The position numbers and the translations under genes were made by a program. The notes beneath the pieces were generated by a model. That model searched no databases and was not told the origin of the DNA. It saw only the letters and a list, made by a program, of their open reading frames with translations. From positions 1 to 41,892 of the forward strand of contig JAHFCT010000028.1 in NCBI GenBank assembly GCA_023249375.1: a stretch of 41,892 bases of DNA, in the 5' to 3' direction. Shown here piece by piece: positions 32,736-41,389 of this stretch; the first letter of the stretch is position 1; every line of letters starts with the position of its first letter. Source of the DNA: Gemmatimonadota bacterium (lineage in GTDB: Bacteria > Gemmatimonadota > Gemmatimonadetes > Gemmatimonadales > Gemmatimonadaceae).

Positions 32736-34469
32736 TCAGTACCCCACTGCACCGCCCGCCGACCGCGGCTCGCGCACGCCAATCCAGCCGCCATTCACGC
32801 GCATGATGCCGTTGGCATTCGCCAGGCCGCCGGTGCGCTGCAGCGCGTGCCCCATGGCGCGCAGCGAGTCCGCCACGGCATCGCTGAAGGCGCCCGGCTC
32901 GTAGCGCAGCGTGTCGGGCAGCGACTGATGATGCAGGCGCGGCGCGCGCATCGCGTCGGCCAGCGACATGTGGTGCTCGATGACGTTGAGGATGACCTCA
33001 GTCGTCGTCGTGATGATGCGCGGTCCGCCCGCTGCGCCCACCACCAGCAGCACCGAGCCGTCCTTGTCGAGCACGATCGTCGGCGCCATCGCGCTCAGCA
33101 TGCGCTTGCCCGGCACGATGGCGTTCGCTTCGCCCTGCACGAGGCCAAACATGTTCGGCGAGCCCGGCTGTGCCGCAAAATCGTCCATCTCGTTGTTCAT
33201 GAAGAAGCCGCCCTTCGGCACCCACACCCCGCTGCCGTAGCCGCCGTTCAGCGTGGTCGTCGTCGAGACCACATTGCCCTTCGCATCGGCCACGGAGTAG
33301 TGCGTGGTATGCTCGGGCTCGGCCGCCACCTTGAACGCCGGCGTCTTCGTGGCGTGCGCGCGGTCGATGCCCGAGGCGAGTTCCTTGGCGTACGACTTGC
33401 TCGTGAGCTGCTCGATCGGAACCTTCACGAAGGCCGGGTCCGCGAGCTTCTCGTTGCGGTCGATGAACGCGCGCCGGAACGCTTCCGTAAGCAGGTGCGT
33501 GTACCCCGCGCTCCCAAACCGCGGCAGCGGCGCGAAGTTCTCGAGAATGTTCATCGTCTCGGTCATCGTCACGCCGCCCGACGACGCCGGCGGCATCGTG
33601 AACAGCGTGTAGCCGCGGTACGTGCTGCGGATCGGCGTGCGCCATTCGGGCTTGTAGCGCTTCAGGTCTTCCATCGTGATAATGCCGCCGCCGCGCTTCT
33701 CCTCGGCCACCAGCGCCTCGGCCACTTCGCCGGTGTAGAAACCCGCCGGCCCCTTGGCCGCGATAATCTCCAGCGTGTGCGCGAGATCGGCCTGCACCAA
33801 ACGCGTCCCCGGTGCCACGGCCTCGCCCGTGGGGAAGAACAGCTCCTTGCCCGCGAACTGCGCCACCGCGCGATTGCCGCGCAGCGAGCGGAACAGCGAG
33901 CTGTCCACGATGAACCCGTCCTTCGCCAGCCGAATGGCCGGCGCCATCACCGTGGCGAGCGGCAGCGTGCCGTACTTGGCGAGCGCGTCCGCCATGCCCG
34001 CGACGGCGCCAGGAACGCCGCTCGCGAGATGTCCAATGAGGCTCTTGTTCGTCAGCTTGCCCGTCGCCGGATCCACGTACATGTCACGCGTCGCGGCCAA
34101 CGGCGCAATCTCGCGATAGTCAATCGCCGCCGCGCGTCCGTCGGCCATGTGAATGTTCATGAAACCGCCGCCGCCGATGTTGCCGGCAAACGGATACGTC
34201 ACGGCGAGCGCAAAGCCGGTGGCGACGGCGGCGTCCACCGCGTTGCCGCCCTGCTTCAGGATCTCCGTCCCTGCCGCGCTGGCGAGTTCGCTGTTGCTCG
34301 CCACCATGCCGTGCGCGCCGAACACGGGCGTCGCCGCCACGAGCGATGCTTCGCCTCCCAAATACGTGCCAATGTCCACCGTCTGGCGGGCGCCGCCGTG
34401 ACGGCACGACGCAACAGCGAATGCCAGCGGAATGAGCGCGAGCGCAGTGCGCGAGAATCGGTGCGACAT
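32736..34469 (-). CDS. ggt: Gamma-glutamyltranspeptidase, exported, probable lipoprotein
   Basis: The 577-residue proenzyme cleaves glutathione and other gamma-glutamyl compounds outside the cytoplasm. Self-cleavage before Thr388 (EHTTHYSVAD) makes the two subunits, and that Thr becomes the nucleophile. Other marks are NAVDAAVATGFALAVTYP, FAGNIGGGGFMN near the N-terminus, and the MAPTIVLDKDGS and GGPRIITT segments in the small subunit. The signal peptide ends FAVASC, a possible lipobox with Cys22. The ATG at 34469 is chosen for the GGAG just upstream; GTG at 34481 is alternative. The length equals that of E. coli Ggt (580). It lies 23 bases downstream of the small exported protein gene. Confidence 0.95.
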   Translation of the reverse strand: MSHRFSRTALALIPLAFAVASCRHGGARQTVDIGTYLGGEASLVAATPVFGAHGMVASNSELASAAGTEILKQGGNAVDAAVATGFALAVTYPFAGNIGGGGFMNIHMADGRAAAIDYREIAPLAATRDMYVDPATGKLTNKSLIGHLASGVPGAVAGMADALAKYGTLPLATVMAPAIRLAKDGFIVDSSLFRSLRGNRAVAQFAGKELFFPTGEAVAPGTRLVQADLAHTLEIIAAKGPAGFYTGEVAEALVAEEKRGGGIITMEDLKRYKPEWRTPIRSTYRGYTLFTMPPASSGGVTMTETMNILENFAPLPRFGSAGYTHLLTEAFRRAFIDRNEKLADPAFVKVPIEQLTSKSYAKELASGIDRAHATKTPAFKVAAEPEHTTHYSVADAKGNVVSTTTTLNGGYGSGVWVPKGGFFMNNEMDDFAAQPGSPNMFGLVQGEANAIVPGKRMLSAMAPTIVLDKDGSVLLVVGAAGGPRIITTTTEVILNVIEHHMSLADAMRAPRLHHQSLPDTLRYEPGAFSDAVADSLRAMGHALQRTGGLANANGIMRVNGGWIGVREPRSAGGAVGY

Positions 34470-34492
34470 CGTGATCTCCACAGCAAAGATGA

Positions 34493-35161
34493 CTAGCGGC
34501 TCACTCTCACCCGGCCGCCAAAACGAAGCATGTTCAGTCCAATATTCTGCTTGCCGCTGTTGCCCTGCTGTTCATGCTGCATCTGCAGCGCACCATACAT
34601 CACCGACAGCTCGACCATCTCCCCCACGGGAAGCACGAGGCCGAGGGAAAGCCCGTACGTGAAATCCGTCGCCGTCTTGCCCGAGGTGCCCAGCACGGCG
34701 CCATCGACTCCCTTGAGGCTGCCCCAGTTCGTGACACCAGCGCTCAGTTCCGTCGCGGCAAACAGTCCACTCATCAAGAACGGCGACACGGCGCGATAGC
34801 GGCCGAGGATCTGCGAATACGCCACCTGCGCCGCGCACTTGGTGCACGACGCCCCATCAAAGACCATGGTCATCGTGGCCTTCGAAATGGACGCGCCGAT
34901 CGTTCGTTCAAAGCGCCCGTAGTCCACGCTCACGCGAATCGGTGTCACCTTGTCGAGTTGCCACGTCGACGCGCTGGCTCCGTCGGAGAGCGTCATGGCA
35001 CGCAGCGTTCCCGCTTCACCGCCAATCCACGCCGCCGCGCCGCCGGTGCCCGGCGGTGAGCCGAACTGCGCGGCGGCAGGCTGCGCCAGGGCCGCGGCCA
35101 GGAGAATGGTAGACAGGGCTCGCACGGTCAGTAACTTAGCACGAAGCGCGCTGGCACTCAT
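34493..35161 (-). CDS. Exported hypothetical protein, possible small outer-membrane beta-barrel
   Basis: Not assigned to a named family. This 222-residue protein has an N-terminal signal peptide (RALSTILLAAALAQPAAAQ). The mature part has many alternating strands (IRVSVDYGRFER, ATMTMVFDGA, YGLSLGLVLPVGEMVELSVMYG) and ends MLRFGGRVRVSR. That pattern suggests an outer-membrane barrel, though the last residue is not the usual Phe. A C-x2-C pair (SCTKCA) may form a disulfide. The ATG at 35161 is used, but GTG at 35125 would give a shorter and more typical signal peptide. It is divergent from murQ and precedes ggt by 23 bases. Confidence 0.62.
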   Translation of the reverse strand: MSASALRAKLLTVRALSTILLAAALAQPAAAQFGSPPGTGGAAAWIGGEAGTLRAMTLSDGASASTWQLDKVTPIRVSVDYGRFERTIGASISKATMTMVFDGASCTKCAAQVAYSQILGRYRAVSPFLMSGLFAATELSAGVTNWGSLKGVDGAVLGTSGKTATDFTYGLSLGLVLPVGEMVELSVMYGALQMQHEQQGNSGKQNIGLNMLRFGGRVRVSR

Positions 35162-35181
35162 AGTTGCCTTCCTCCCCTCTC

Positions 35182-36096
35182 ATGCTTGATCCCCGAATCA
35201 CCGAACAGCGGAATCCGCGCACGGCGGGCATCGACCTGGCCTCGCCACACGAGATTGTCGCTCTCATAAACGCCGAGGATGCGGGTGTTCCCGCCGCGGT
35301 GGCCACGCAGGCCGCGCAAATTGCGCAGGCGATGGCCGTGGCCGAACAGACCTTCCGCAGCGGCGGCCGGCTGTTCTACGTCGGGGCGGGCACCTCAGGC
35401 CGTCTGGGCGTGCTCGATGCCTCCGAATGCCCGCCGACCTTCGGCGTCGATTTCGACATGGTTCAGGGCATCATCGCCGGCGGCATGCCGGCGCTCACCC
35501 GCGCGCAGGAAGGAGCGGAGGACCGGCCGCAGGGCGCTCGCGACGACCTGACCGCGGCCGGAGTACGTGCCGGCGATTTTGTCATCGGCATCGCCGCCAG
35601 CGGCACCACGCCCTATGTGCGCGCCGCGCTCGAACACGGCCGCTCCATCGGCACGCACACCGCCATCGTCGCCTGCTCGCCGCCGCCCGCCGAAACGCTT
35701 GCCGCCGCCGACATCGCCATCGTGGTCGTCACCGGCCCCGAAGTGGTCACCGGCTCCACCCGTATGAAGGCGGGCACGGCCACCAAGCTCGTGCTCAACA
35801 TCATCACCACCGGCGCGATGATTCGCCTGGGCAAGACGTACGGCAACTTGATGGTCGACCTGGTGGCGACCAACGCCAAGCTCGAGGACCGAAGCGAGCG
35901 CATCCTGCGCGAAGTCTGCGGCGTCACTCGCGAGCAGGCGCGCAGCCTCCTCGACTCGGCCGATCGGCGCGTGAAGGTTGCCATCGTGATGCAGAAGCTG
36001 GGCGTCGACAAAGCCGAGGCCCTGCGACGTCTCGCTGAGCACGGCGGCGTGATTCGCCGCGTGATTCCAGACGCGCCGCCACCGGTGCGCACGTGA
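35182..36096 (+). CDS. murQ: N-acetylmuramic acid 6-phosphate etherase
   Basis: The 304-residue cytoplasmic enzyme removes D-lactate from MurNAc-6-phosphate to give GlcNAc-6-phosphate in peptidoglycan recycling. The SIS sugar-phosphate domain shows YVGAGTSGRLGVLDASECPPTFG, which carries the catalytic Glu. GIAASGTTPYV and VTGSTRMKAGTATKLVLN are further sugar-phosphate-binding segments. A small C-terminal helical domain ends the protein. ATG at 35182 starts LDPRITEQRNP, the normal family beginning. The stop overlaps anmK by 4 bases. Confidence 0.95.
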   Translation: MLDPRITEQRNPRTAGIDLASPHEIVALINAEDAGVPAAVATQAAQIAQAMAVAEQTFRSGGRLFYVGAGTSGRLGVLDASECPPTFGVDFDMVQGIIAGGMPALTRAQEGAEDRPQGARDDLTAAGVRAGDFVIGIAASGTTPYVRAALEHGRSIGTHTAIVACSPPPAETLAAADIAIVVVTGPEVVTGSTRMKAGTATKLVLNIITTGAMIRLGKTYGNLMVDLVATNAKLEDRSERILREVCGVTREQARSLLDSADRRVKVAIVMQKLGVDKAEALRRLAEHGGVIRRVIPDAPPPVRT

Positions 36097-37277
36097 CCAC
36101 CGCGCGCCAGCACGCCGTGGCGCCCGCCGGCGCGCCGGCTGATCGTCCGCTCGTCGTGGTGGGGCTCATGTCGGGGACGTCGCACGACGGCATCAGTGCG
36201 GCCGTCGTGCGCTTTGTCGCCGGCGCGCGCGACGACCGCCCGCTGCCCGAGTTGCTGTCCTTCGTGCAGCAGTCGTACGACGACGCATTTCGCGCGCGCT
36301 TGCTGCACGCCATTGCGCACCCCACGCATCCCGGCGACTACACGCGCCTCGATTTCGAACTCGGCGACCGACTCGGCGCGGCCGCCGTGGCGGCCATCGC
36401 CGAGAGCGGACTCGCGCGCGATGAAGTGGACGCCATTGCATCGCACGGCCACACGGTGTGGCACGACGCACCGCACGCCACGTGGCAGTTCGGCCAGCCG
36501 GCCGTGATTGCGGAGCGCACGCGCTGCGCCGTCATCGCCGACTTTCGCACGCGCGACGTCGCCGCGCAGGGGCAAGGCGCGCCGCTCGTGCCAATTGCCG
36601 ACGCGCTGCTCTTCGCCGGCGCCGACTGGCGCGCCCTCCAGAACATCGGCGGCATTGGCAACGTCACCATCGTGCCGCCGGGCGGCGGCGTCGCGGGGAC
36701 GCGCGCCTTCGACACCGGCCCCGGCGTCGGCGTCGTCGACGCCGTGGTGCGCGCGCTGCGTCCCGAACTCGCGTACGATGTGGACGGCAAGCTGGCGCTC
36801 GAGGGCGCGTGCATCAGCAGCGTCGTCGATGAAGCACTCGGCCAGCCGTATTTCAGCGCGCCGCCGCCCAAGAGTACTGGACGCGAGCTCTTCACGCCGG
36901 CGTTCGTCGCGGACTTCATGGCGCGCTGTCGCGCCGTGAAGAAGAAATGCAGCGATGCCGACATCATTGCGTCGGCCGTCGAGCTGACGGCGCGCAGCAT
37001 TCTGCTCGCCTTCGAGCGATGGGTGCCCGAGCCTGTTTCGGAGGTCGTCATCTCGGGCGGCGGCGCGCGCAACCCGGCCATCGTGCAGCGGCTCGAAGCA
37101 CTGCTCGCGCCGCGCGCCGTTCGACAGTTCGACGAACTGTTCTTCGACGGCGATGCCAAGGAGGCCGTGGCCTTCGCGTTCCTTGGATGGCTGCATCTGC
37201 GCGGACTTCCTGGCAACGTCCCCGCGGCCACCGGCGCCCGCGGCGCGCGCGTGCTTGGCACGTACACGCCCGCCTGA
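36093..37277 (+). CDS. anmK: Anhydro-N-acetylmuramic acid kinase
   Basis: This 394-residue ATP-dependent kinase opens and phosphorylates 1,6-anhydro-MurNAc to MurNAc-6-phosphate, the MurQ substrate. The ATP phosphate-binding loop is GLMSGTSHDGI (residues 24-34). The active-site segment ASHGHTVWHDA, QIG-like QNIGGIGNV, FDTGPG and the C-terminal VVISGGGARNP segments match the family. Start is GTG at 36093 within the murQ stop (GTGA). It is slightly longer than E. coli AnmK, mostly through an N-terminal extension. It is middle gene of the recycling operon. Confidence 0.95.
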   Translation: MTTARQHAVAPAGAPADRPLVVVGLMSGTSHDGISAAVVRFVAGARDDRPLPELLSFVQQSYDDAFRARLLHAIAHPTHPGDYTRLDFELGDRLGAAAVAAIAESGLARDEVDAIASHGHTVWHDAPHATWQFGQPAVIAERTRCAVIADFRTRDVAAQGQGAPLVPIADALLFAGADWRALQNIGGIGNVTIVPPGGGVAGTRAFDTGPGVGVVDAVVRALRPELAYDVDGKLALEGACISSVVDEALGQPYFSAPPPKSTGRELFTPAFVADFMARCRAVKKKCSDADIIASAVELTARSILLAFERWVPEPVSEVVISGGGARNPAIVQRLEALLAPRAVRQFDELFFDGDAKEAVAFAFLGWLHLRGLPGNVPAATGARGARVLGTYTPA

Positions 37278-37285
37278 ATGCGACG

Positions 37286-38758
37286 ATGAAGGAGCTGGGC
37301 CAGCACGTCATCGCCGCCATCGGCTGGGACCGCGACTTCGCGTGGACCGGCACGCGTGAGGCGATCGACACGGCGCTTGCGCTCGGCGTGGGTGGATTTC
37401 TCATTCGCGGCGGCCCGCGCTACGAAGTCGCGCAGCTCGCGCGCGCGCTGCACGCGCATTCGCCGGTGCCGCTCCTCATCGCCGCTGATCTCGAGCGCGG
37501 GGCGGGGGAGCGCTTTCACGGTGCCGTGGCGCTGCCGCCGGCGCGCGCGCTCGCCTCGCTGAACGAATCCGATGTCGTGCGCCGCGCCGCGCGCATCACG
37601 GCGCGCGACGCGCGCGAACTCGGCATCAACTGGGCGCTCGGCCCAGTCTGCGATCTTGACCTCGACAATGGAAACCCGATTGTCGGCACGCGCGGCTTCG
37701 GCAGCGATGCCAAACGCGTGGCCGAGTTGGGCGCCGAGTGGATCGATGCGTGTCAGGCCGAGAGCGTGCTCGCGTGCGCCAAACATTTTCCCGGGCACGG
37801 ACGCACGCAGGTGGATTCGCATCTCGGTCTCCCCGTGCAGGACGAGAGTCTCACCGAGCTGCTCGCCAGCGATCTTGTGCCGTTCCGCGCCGCGGTGGAT
37901 GCCGGCGTGGCGAGCATCATGACGGCGCACGTGGCGTTTCCCGCACTCGATCGATCGGCCGAGCCCGCCACGCTGTCTGCGCCGACGATCGCGCTGCTGC
38001 GCGGTGAACTCGGATTCGATGGACTCGTCGTCACGGACGCGCTCGACATGGGCGGCGTGCTCGCGTCGCGCGATGCCCAAAGCGGCACCGTACGCGATCA
38101 GCCCGCGGCTGCGGTGCGCGCCATGGCGGCGGGATGCGACCTGCTGCTCGCGCCGTCTGAGCCGGCGCTCGTCGTGCGCGCGCTCGCCGACGCCGTGGCC
38201 GATGGCCGCCTCAACGCGGAGCAGCTCGCCAAGTCGCGCGCCCGCCGCGACTGGTGGGCCACCTGGGGGCGGTGGCTCCCCGACACGCGCGGTCCGACGC
38301 TCGATGATCGCACGTGGGCCAAGCAGGTGAGTGACAAGGTGCTGCAAGTAGTGCGCGGCAGAGTGCCGTGGGTGCCGCCGGCGTGCGAGGTCGTGATGGT
38401 GGACGATGATCCGGCGAGCGCGGCGCCGTCGCGCTGGTCATTCATTCAGTCGCTGCAGGCGCTGGGACGCACGGTGAACGTGGTGCCGGGGGCGACCTCC
38501 GCCGGCGAGGGCGTGCTCATCATCGCCGTCTTCGCCGACGTGCTCGCGGGGAAGGGGCACGTGAGCATCACGCCACAGTCGCGCCTGACGGTGCGGCTGG
38601 CGGTGCAGGCCGCGCGCACGCTGAAGCGCGATGCGCTTGTCGTGCTCTTTGGTCACTCGCGGCTGGCGTCGGAACTCCCCGACGCGGCGCACTTGCTCTG
38701 CGCGTGGTCTGGCGACCGTGGCATGCAAGAGGCGGCGGCGCGGGCGCTGGTGTCGTAG
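37286..38758 (+). CDS. nagZ: Glycoside hydrolase family 3 beta-N-acetylhexosaminidase, NagZ-like
   Basis: 490 residues. The GH3 barrel (about 1-330) has Lys166-His167 in AKHFPGHG, the D-S-H-L-G-L loop just after it that supplies the His/Asp general acid in NagZ enzymes, and the nucleophile Asp251 in VVTDALDMGGV. It should release GlcNAc from GlcNAc-anhydroMurNAc, feeding anmK. The protein is about 150 residues longer than single-domain E. coli NagZ. The extra C-terminal domain (about 350-490) resembles the alpha/beta GH3 C-terminal domain seen in Bacillus NagZ. No signal peptide is visible, so a cytoplasmic site is likely. It follows anmK by 8 bases. Confidence 0.9.
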   Translation: MKELGQHVIAAIGWDRDFAWTGTREAIDTALALGVGGFLIRGGPRYEVAQLARALHAHSPVPLLIAADLERGAGERFHGAVALPPARALASLNESDVVRRAARITARDARELGINWALGPVCDLDLDNGNPIVGTRGFGSDAKRVAELGAEWIDACQAESVLACAKHFPGHGRTQVDSHLGLPVQDESLTELLASDLVPFRAAVDAGVASIMTAHVAFPALDRSAEPATLSAPTIALLRGELGFDGLVVTDALDMGGVLASRDAQSGTVRDQPAAAVRAMAAGCDLLLAPSEPALVVRALADAVADGRLNAEQLAKSRARRDWWATWGRWLPDTRGPTLDDRTWAKQVSDKVLQVVRGRVPWVPPACEVVMVDDDPASAAPSRWSFIQSLQALGRTVNVVPGATSAGEGVLIIAVFADVLAGKGHVSITPQSRLTVRLAVQAARTLKRDALVVLFGHSRLASELPDAAHLLCAWSGDRGMQEAAARALVS

Positions 38759-38772
38759 CCGCTATCGCGTGG

Positions 38773-40218
38773 CTATCTCTTCACCACGCCCGCGGCTTCT
38801 CCTGGCAGCTGCACAATCAAGCGATCGCTCGGCACCGAATACACGATGCGACCCGCGGCTTCGGTGGGCCCGCCGTACACCACGCCCACCACCATGCCGC
38901 GCTGGTCGAACACCGGGCTGCCACTCGAGCCGTGCGCCACGTACGCGTCCACCTGCAGGATGTCGGGCACCGACTTGCTCACGATGCCGGCCGTCAGCGT
39001 GGCGCGCGCGGTGAGCGTGTCGATGTTGCCGCCCATGCCCGCCGTCTCGTTCCCCAGTGGGTAGCCGACAATCGCGATCGGCGCGCCGGGCCGCACGCCG
39101 CCGCTCGGGCTGATGCCCACGACCGTCGGGTACACCCCGGCCTGGTCGATCTTGATGAACGCAAGATCGTCGCTCGTCGACATCTTCACGCGCCGCGCCG
39201 GCAGCCATTTTCTGGTGCCGTGGTACTGTACCGCGATCTTCGCCGGCGAGCCGTCGCCGCCGTCCATCACGACGTGGCGGTTCGTCACGATCCATCCGTC
39301 GCGCGTCACGCCGAAGCCCGTGCCGCCTTCTATGGAATCGCCGTGCTGCACCACGATGAACGCCACCGCCCGCGTGTTCTGGTCGGCGATCTTCTCGTAG
39401 TCCACCTTGCTCACCGCGCCCGCGGCCGACTGTTCGCGGTTGAGTTCGTCGATGCGCTGCGTCAGCGTCGCGTTGCCGCCGCCGGCGCGCAGCACCGTCA
39501 GCAGCGAGTCGCGCTCGCGGCGAATGCGCCCCACCTCGGTGCTCAGGCCGTTGGCGCCGGCGCTGCCGCGCAGCTGCGCGATGGCCGTGTTCTGGTCTTG
39601 CAGTTCGCGCAGCAGCTGGTCAATGGTCGCGCGGTCCGTCTTGGCGTTCTGTCGGCTGACCCACGTGAGCGCGAGCACCACGAGAATCACCGCGGCGCCA
39701 AAGACGTAAATCACGCGGCGCATCTTGCCCGTCTGCATCTCCACCGCCTCGGCAATGCGCGCGGTAGTGTCGCGGCGCGGCTTGGCGTGGGGCGGCGCAC
39801 TGGCTGCCGGCGCATTCGCGGCCGGCGCGTCCGCGGTCGACGCGGGGGCACTCGGCGCCGCATTCGCCATCGACGTCCGTGGCGCTTCCATCGCGGGTGC
39901 GCCTTCGGTCACGAATCGAAACTCAAGCGACGCCCCCAGCGCGCCGCCCAGCGAAATTGCGTCGCCGTCAAACAGCGCGCGTTCGCCCACGAGTGGCTGG
40001 CCGTTCACCTTGGTGCCGTTGCTGCTCCCCACGTCGCGCACCGTGGCCGTGTCGCCAACAACGCGAATCTCGGCGTGGCGCCCCGACACATCGAGATCCT
40101 TCTCGGTGTCGAGGCGCAGGTCGTTCATCGGGTGACGCCCGATGGCAATAATCGACTTCGTGAAGGTCTCGCGTGCACCGGCGCGCGCGCCGCTCGTGAT
40201 GCGCAGCTCGATGGGCAT
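38773..40218 (-). CDS. Membrane protein with FHA domain, coiled coil and trypsin-like protease domain
   Basis: 481 residues. The FHA domain (about 5-102) keeps the phosphothreonine-binding residues: GRHP, SGRHAE and SSNGTKVNG. A disordered Ala/Pro linker (110-150) leads to one membrane segment (169-187) and a coiled coil (about 195-265). The C-terminal serine protease domain (275-470) has the triad His315 (TNRHVV), Asp351 (SDDLAFIK) and Ser432 (GSSGSP). The FHA part faces the cytoplasm and the protease the periplasm. It likely couples Thr phosphorylation to envelope proteolysis. ATG at 40218 starts MPIELRITSG, and PP2C lies 7 bases upstream. Confidence 0.88.
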   Translation of the reverse strand: MPIELRITSGARAGARETFTKSIIAIGRHPMNDLRLDTEKDLDVSGRHAEIRVVGDTATVRDVGSSNGTKVNGQPLVGERALFDGDAISLGGALGASLEFRFVTEGAPAMEAPRTSMANAAPSAPASTADAPAANAPAASAPPHAKPRRDTTARIAEAVEMQTGKMRRVIYVFGAAVILVVLALTWVSRQNAKTDRATIDQLLRELQDQNTAIAQLRGSAGANGLSTEVGRIRRERDSLLTVLRAGGGNATLTQRIDELNREQSAAGAVSKVDYEKIADQNTRAVAFIVVQHGDSIEGGTGFGVTRDGWIVTNRHVVMDGGDGSPAKIAVQYHGTRKWLPARRVKMSTSDDLAFIKIDQAGVYPTVVGISPSGGVRPGAPIAIVGYPLGNETAGMGGNIDTLTARATLTAGIVSKSVPDILQVDAYVAHGSSGSPVFDQRGMVVGVVYGGPTEAAGRIVYSVPSDRLIVQLPGEAAGVVKR

Positions 40219-40225
40219 AGGCGCG

Positions 40226-41389
40226 TCAGCGACGCAGCAGGTAAACCCACGCGAGCCAGGCCGCGACCGCCACGGTGAGGCTGCCAAAGATCACGCGCAG
40301 CTGGCTGACGCTCAGCCGCGGGGCCAGCGAACTCGCGGGCGGCGGCGCAATGGGCGTCGTCTCGCGCGGCCCCGACTGCGCCGCGGCCGCCACGTCCTCG
40401 GCCGACGGAATCTCGTTCTCCGCCGTCGTCACCATCGACAGCTCCATGAGCTTGGCCTCCTCCGCCGCAAGCTCCGCGGAACTCACCGGCATCGTCGCGC
40501 GCTGCTCGGCGGACGACACGTACGGCTTGTGGCCCACGAAATCGCCGTCGCCCGCTGCCTGCAGTCCGTCGCCCTCGAACCGCGCCGCGATCACCGTGAT
40601 GTTGTCGGGGCCGCCGTTCTCATTCGCGAGATCGATCAGCGCCTTGCAGGTGCCCATCAAGTCGGGCGACTGCTCGGTGACGATGCGCGCGATGTCGTCG
40701 GTCCGCATCTGCCCCGACATGCCGTCGCTGCAAAGCACCAGCGTGTCGCCGCGCCGCAGTTGCTGCGAGGTGACGTCCACCTTCACCACCTGCTCCGGGC
40801 CGAGCGCCTGCAAAATGATGTTGCGGCGCTCGCTCACTTCGGCTTCTTCGGCTGTCAGCTCGCCCGCATCAATGAGGCGCTGCACCAGCGACTGGTCCTT
40901 GGTCACCTGCGTCGCCACGCCGTTGCGCACCATGTAGCCGCGGCTGTCGCCCACTTGGCACAGATAGAGCGTGTCGCCAAGAATGCCGGCGATGGTCGTC
41001 GTGGTTCCCATCCCGCGATTCTCGGGATGATCAATCGCGTAGCGATGAATGCGGGCGTTCGCCGCTTCCACGGCCTTGCGCAGCGCGCCGGCAAACGTGT
41101 CACCGTCAGTCTGGTCCGAGCGCCGCCACGACGCGTCGAGTTCTTCGAGCACCACCTCGGTGGCCATCTGGCTCGCAATCTCGCCCGCCGCCGCGCCGCC
41201 CATGCCGTCGGCCACCATGAAGAGCGAGCCGCGCGCTCCCGGCCGATGCTCGCGCACCTCGGGCTGCAGCGTAGCATTCATCGTCGTCAGGTCGGCGACA
41301 ACGAAGGAATCCTCGTTGTGCTCGCGCGTGCGGCCGACGTCGGTGCGGCCGAAGACGTGGACGATGATTTCCGCGGGGGAGGCGCTCAC
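40226..41389 (-). CDS. PP2C-family Ser/Thr phosphatase with C-terminal membrane anchor
   Basis: 387 residues. The PPM phosphatase domain (about 8-265) has all metal-binding motifs: VGRTREHNEDSF (Asp27), VADGMGG (Asp61), VGDSRGY, SDGMSG and GGPDNITVIAARF. A variable linker follows, then one membrane segment (LRVIFGSLTVAVAAWLAWVYLL) at the end, so the catalytic domain faces the cytoplasm. Start is GTG at 41389, overlapping the previous stop by 4 bases (GTGA); TTG at 41395 is alternative. With the FHA protease downstream it probably reverses phosphorylation by a Ser/Thr kinase encoded nearby, perhaps just outside the window. Confidence 0.92.
   Translation of the reverse strand: MSASPAEIIVHVFGRTDVGRTREHNEDSFVVADLTTMNATLQPEVREHRPGARGSLFMVADGMGGAAAGEIASQMATEVVLEELDASWRRSDQTDGDTFAGALRKAVEAANARIHRYAIDHPENRGMGTTTTIAGILGDTLYLCQVGDSRGYMVRNGVATQVTKDQSLVQRLIDAGELTAEEAEVSERRNIILQALGPEQVVKVDVTSQQLRRGDTLVLCSDGMSGQMRTDDIARIVTEQSPDLMGTCKALIDLANENGGPDNITVIAARFEGDGLQAAGDGDFVGHKPYVSSAEQRATMPVSSAELAAEEAKLMELSMVTTAENEIPSAEDVAAAAQSGPRETTPIAPPPASSLAPRLSVSQLRVIFGSLTVAVAAWLAWVYLLRR

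Noticed and set aside
32682-34496. 604-codon open frame on the plus strand
   Set aside because: Antisense to ggt, whose catalytic Thr and signal peptide are intact. The composition is shadow-like (Arg, His, Ala).
36338-38347. 669-codon open frame on the minus strand
   Set aside because: Antisense to anmK and nagZ, with no recognisable domain; both sense genes have full active sites.
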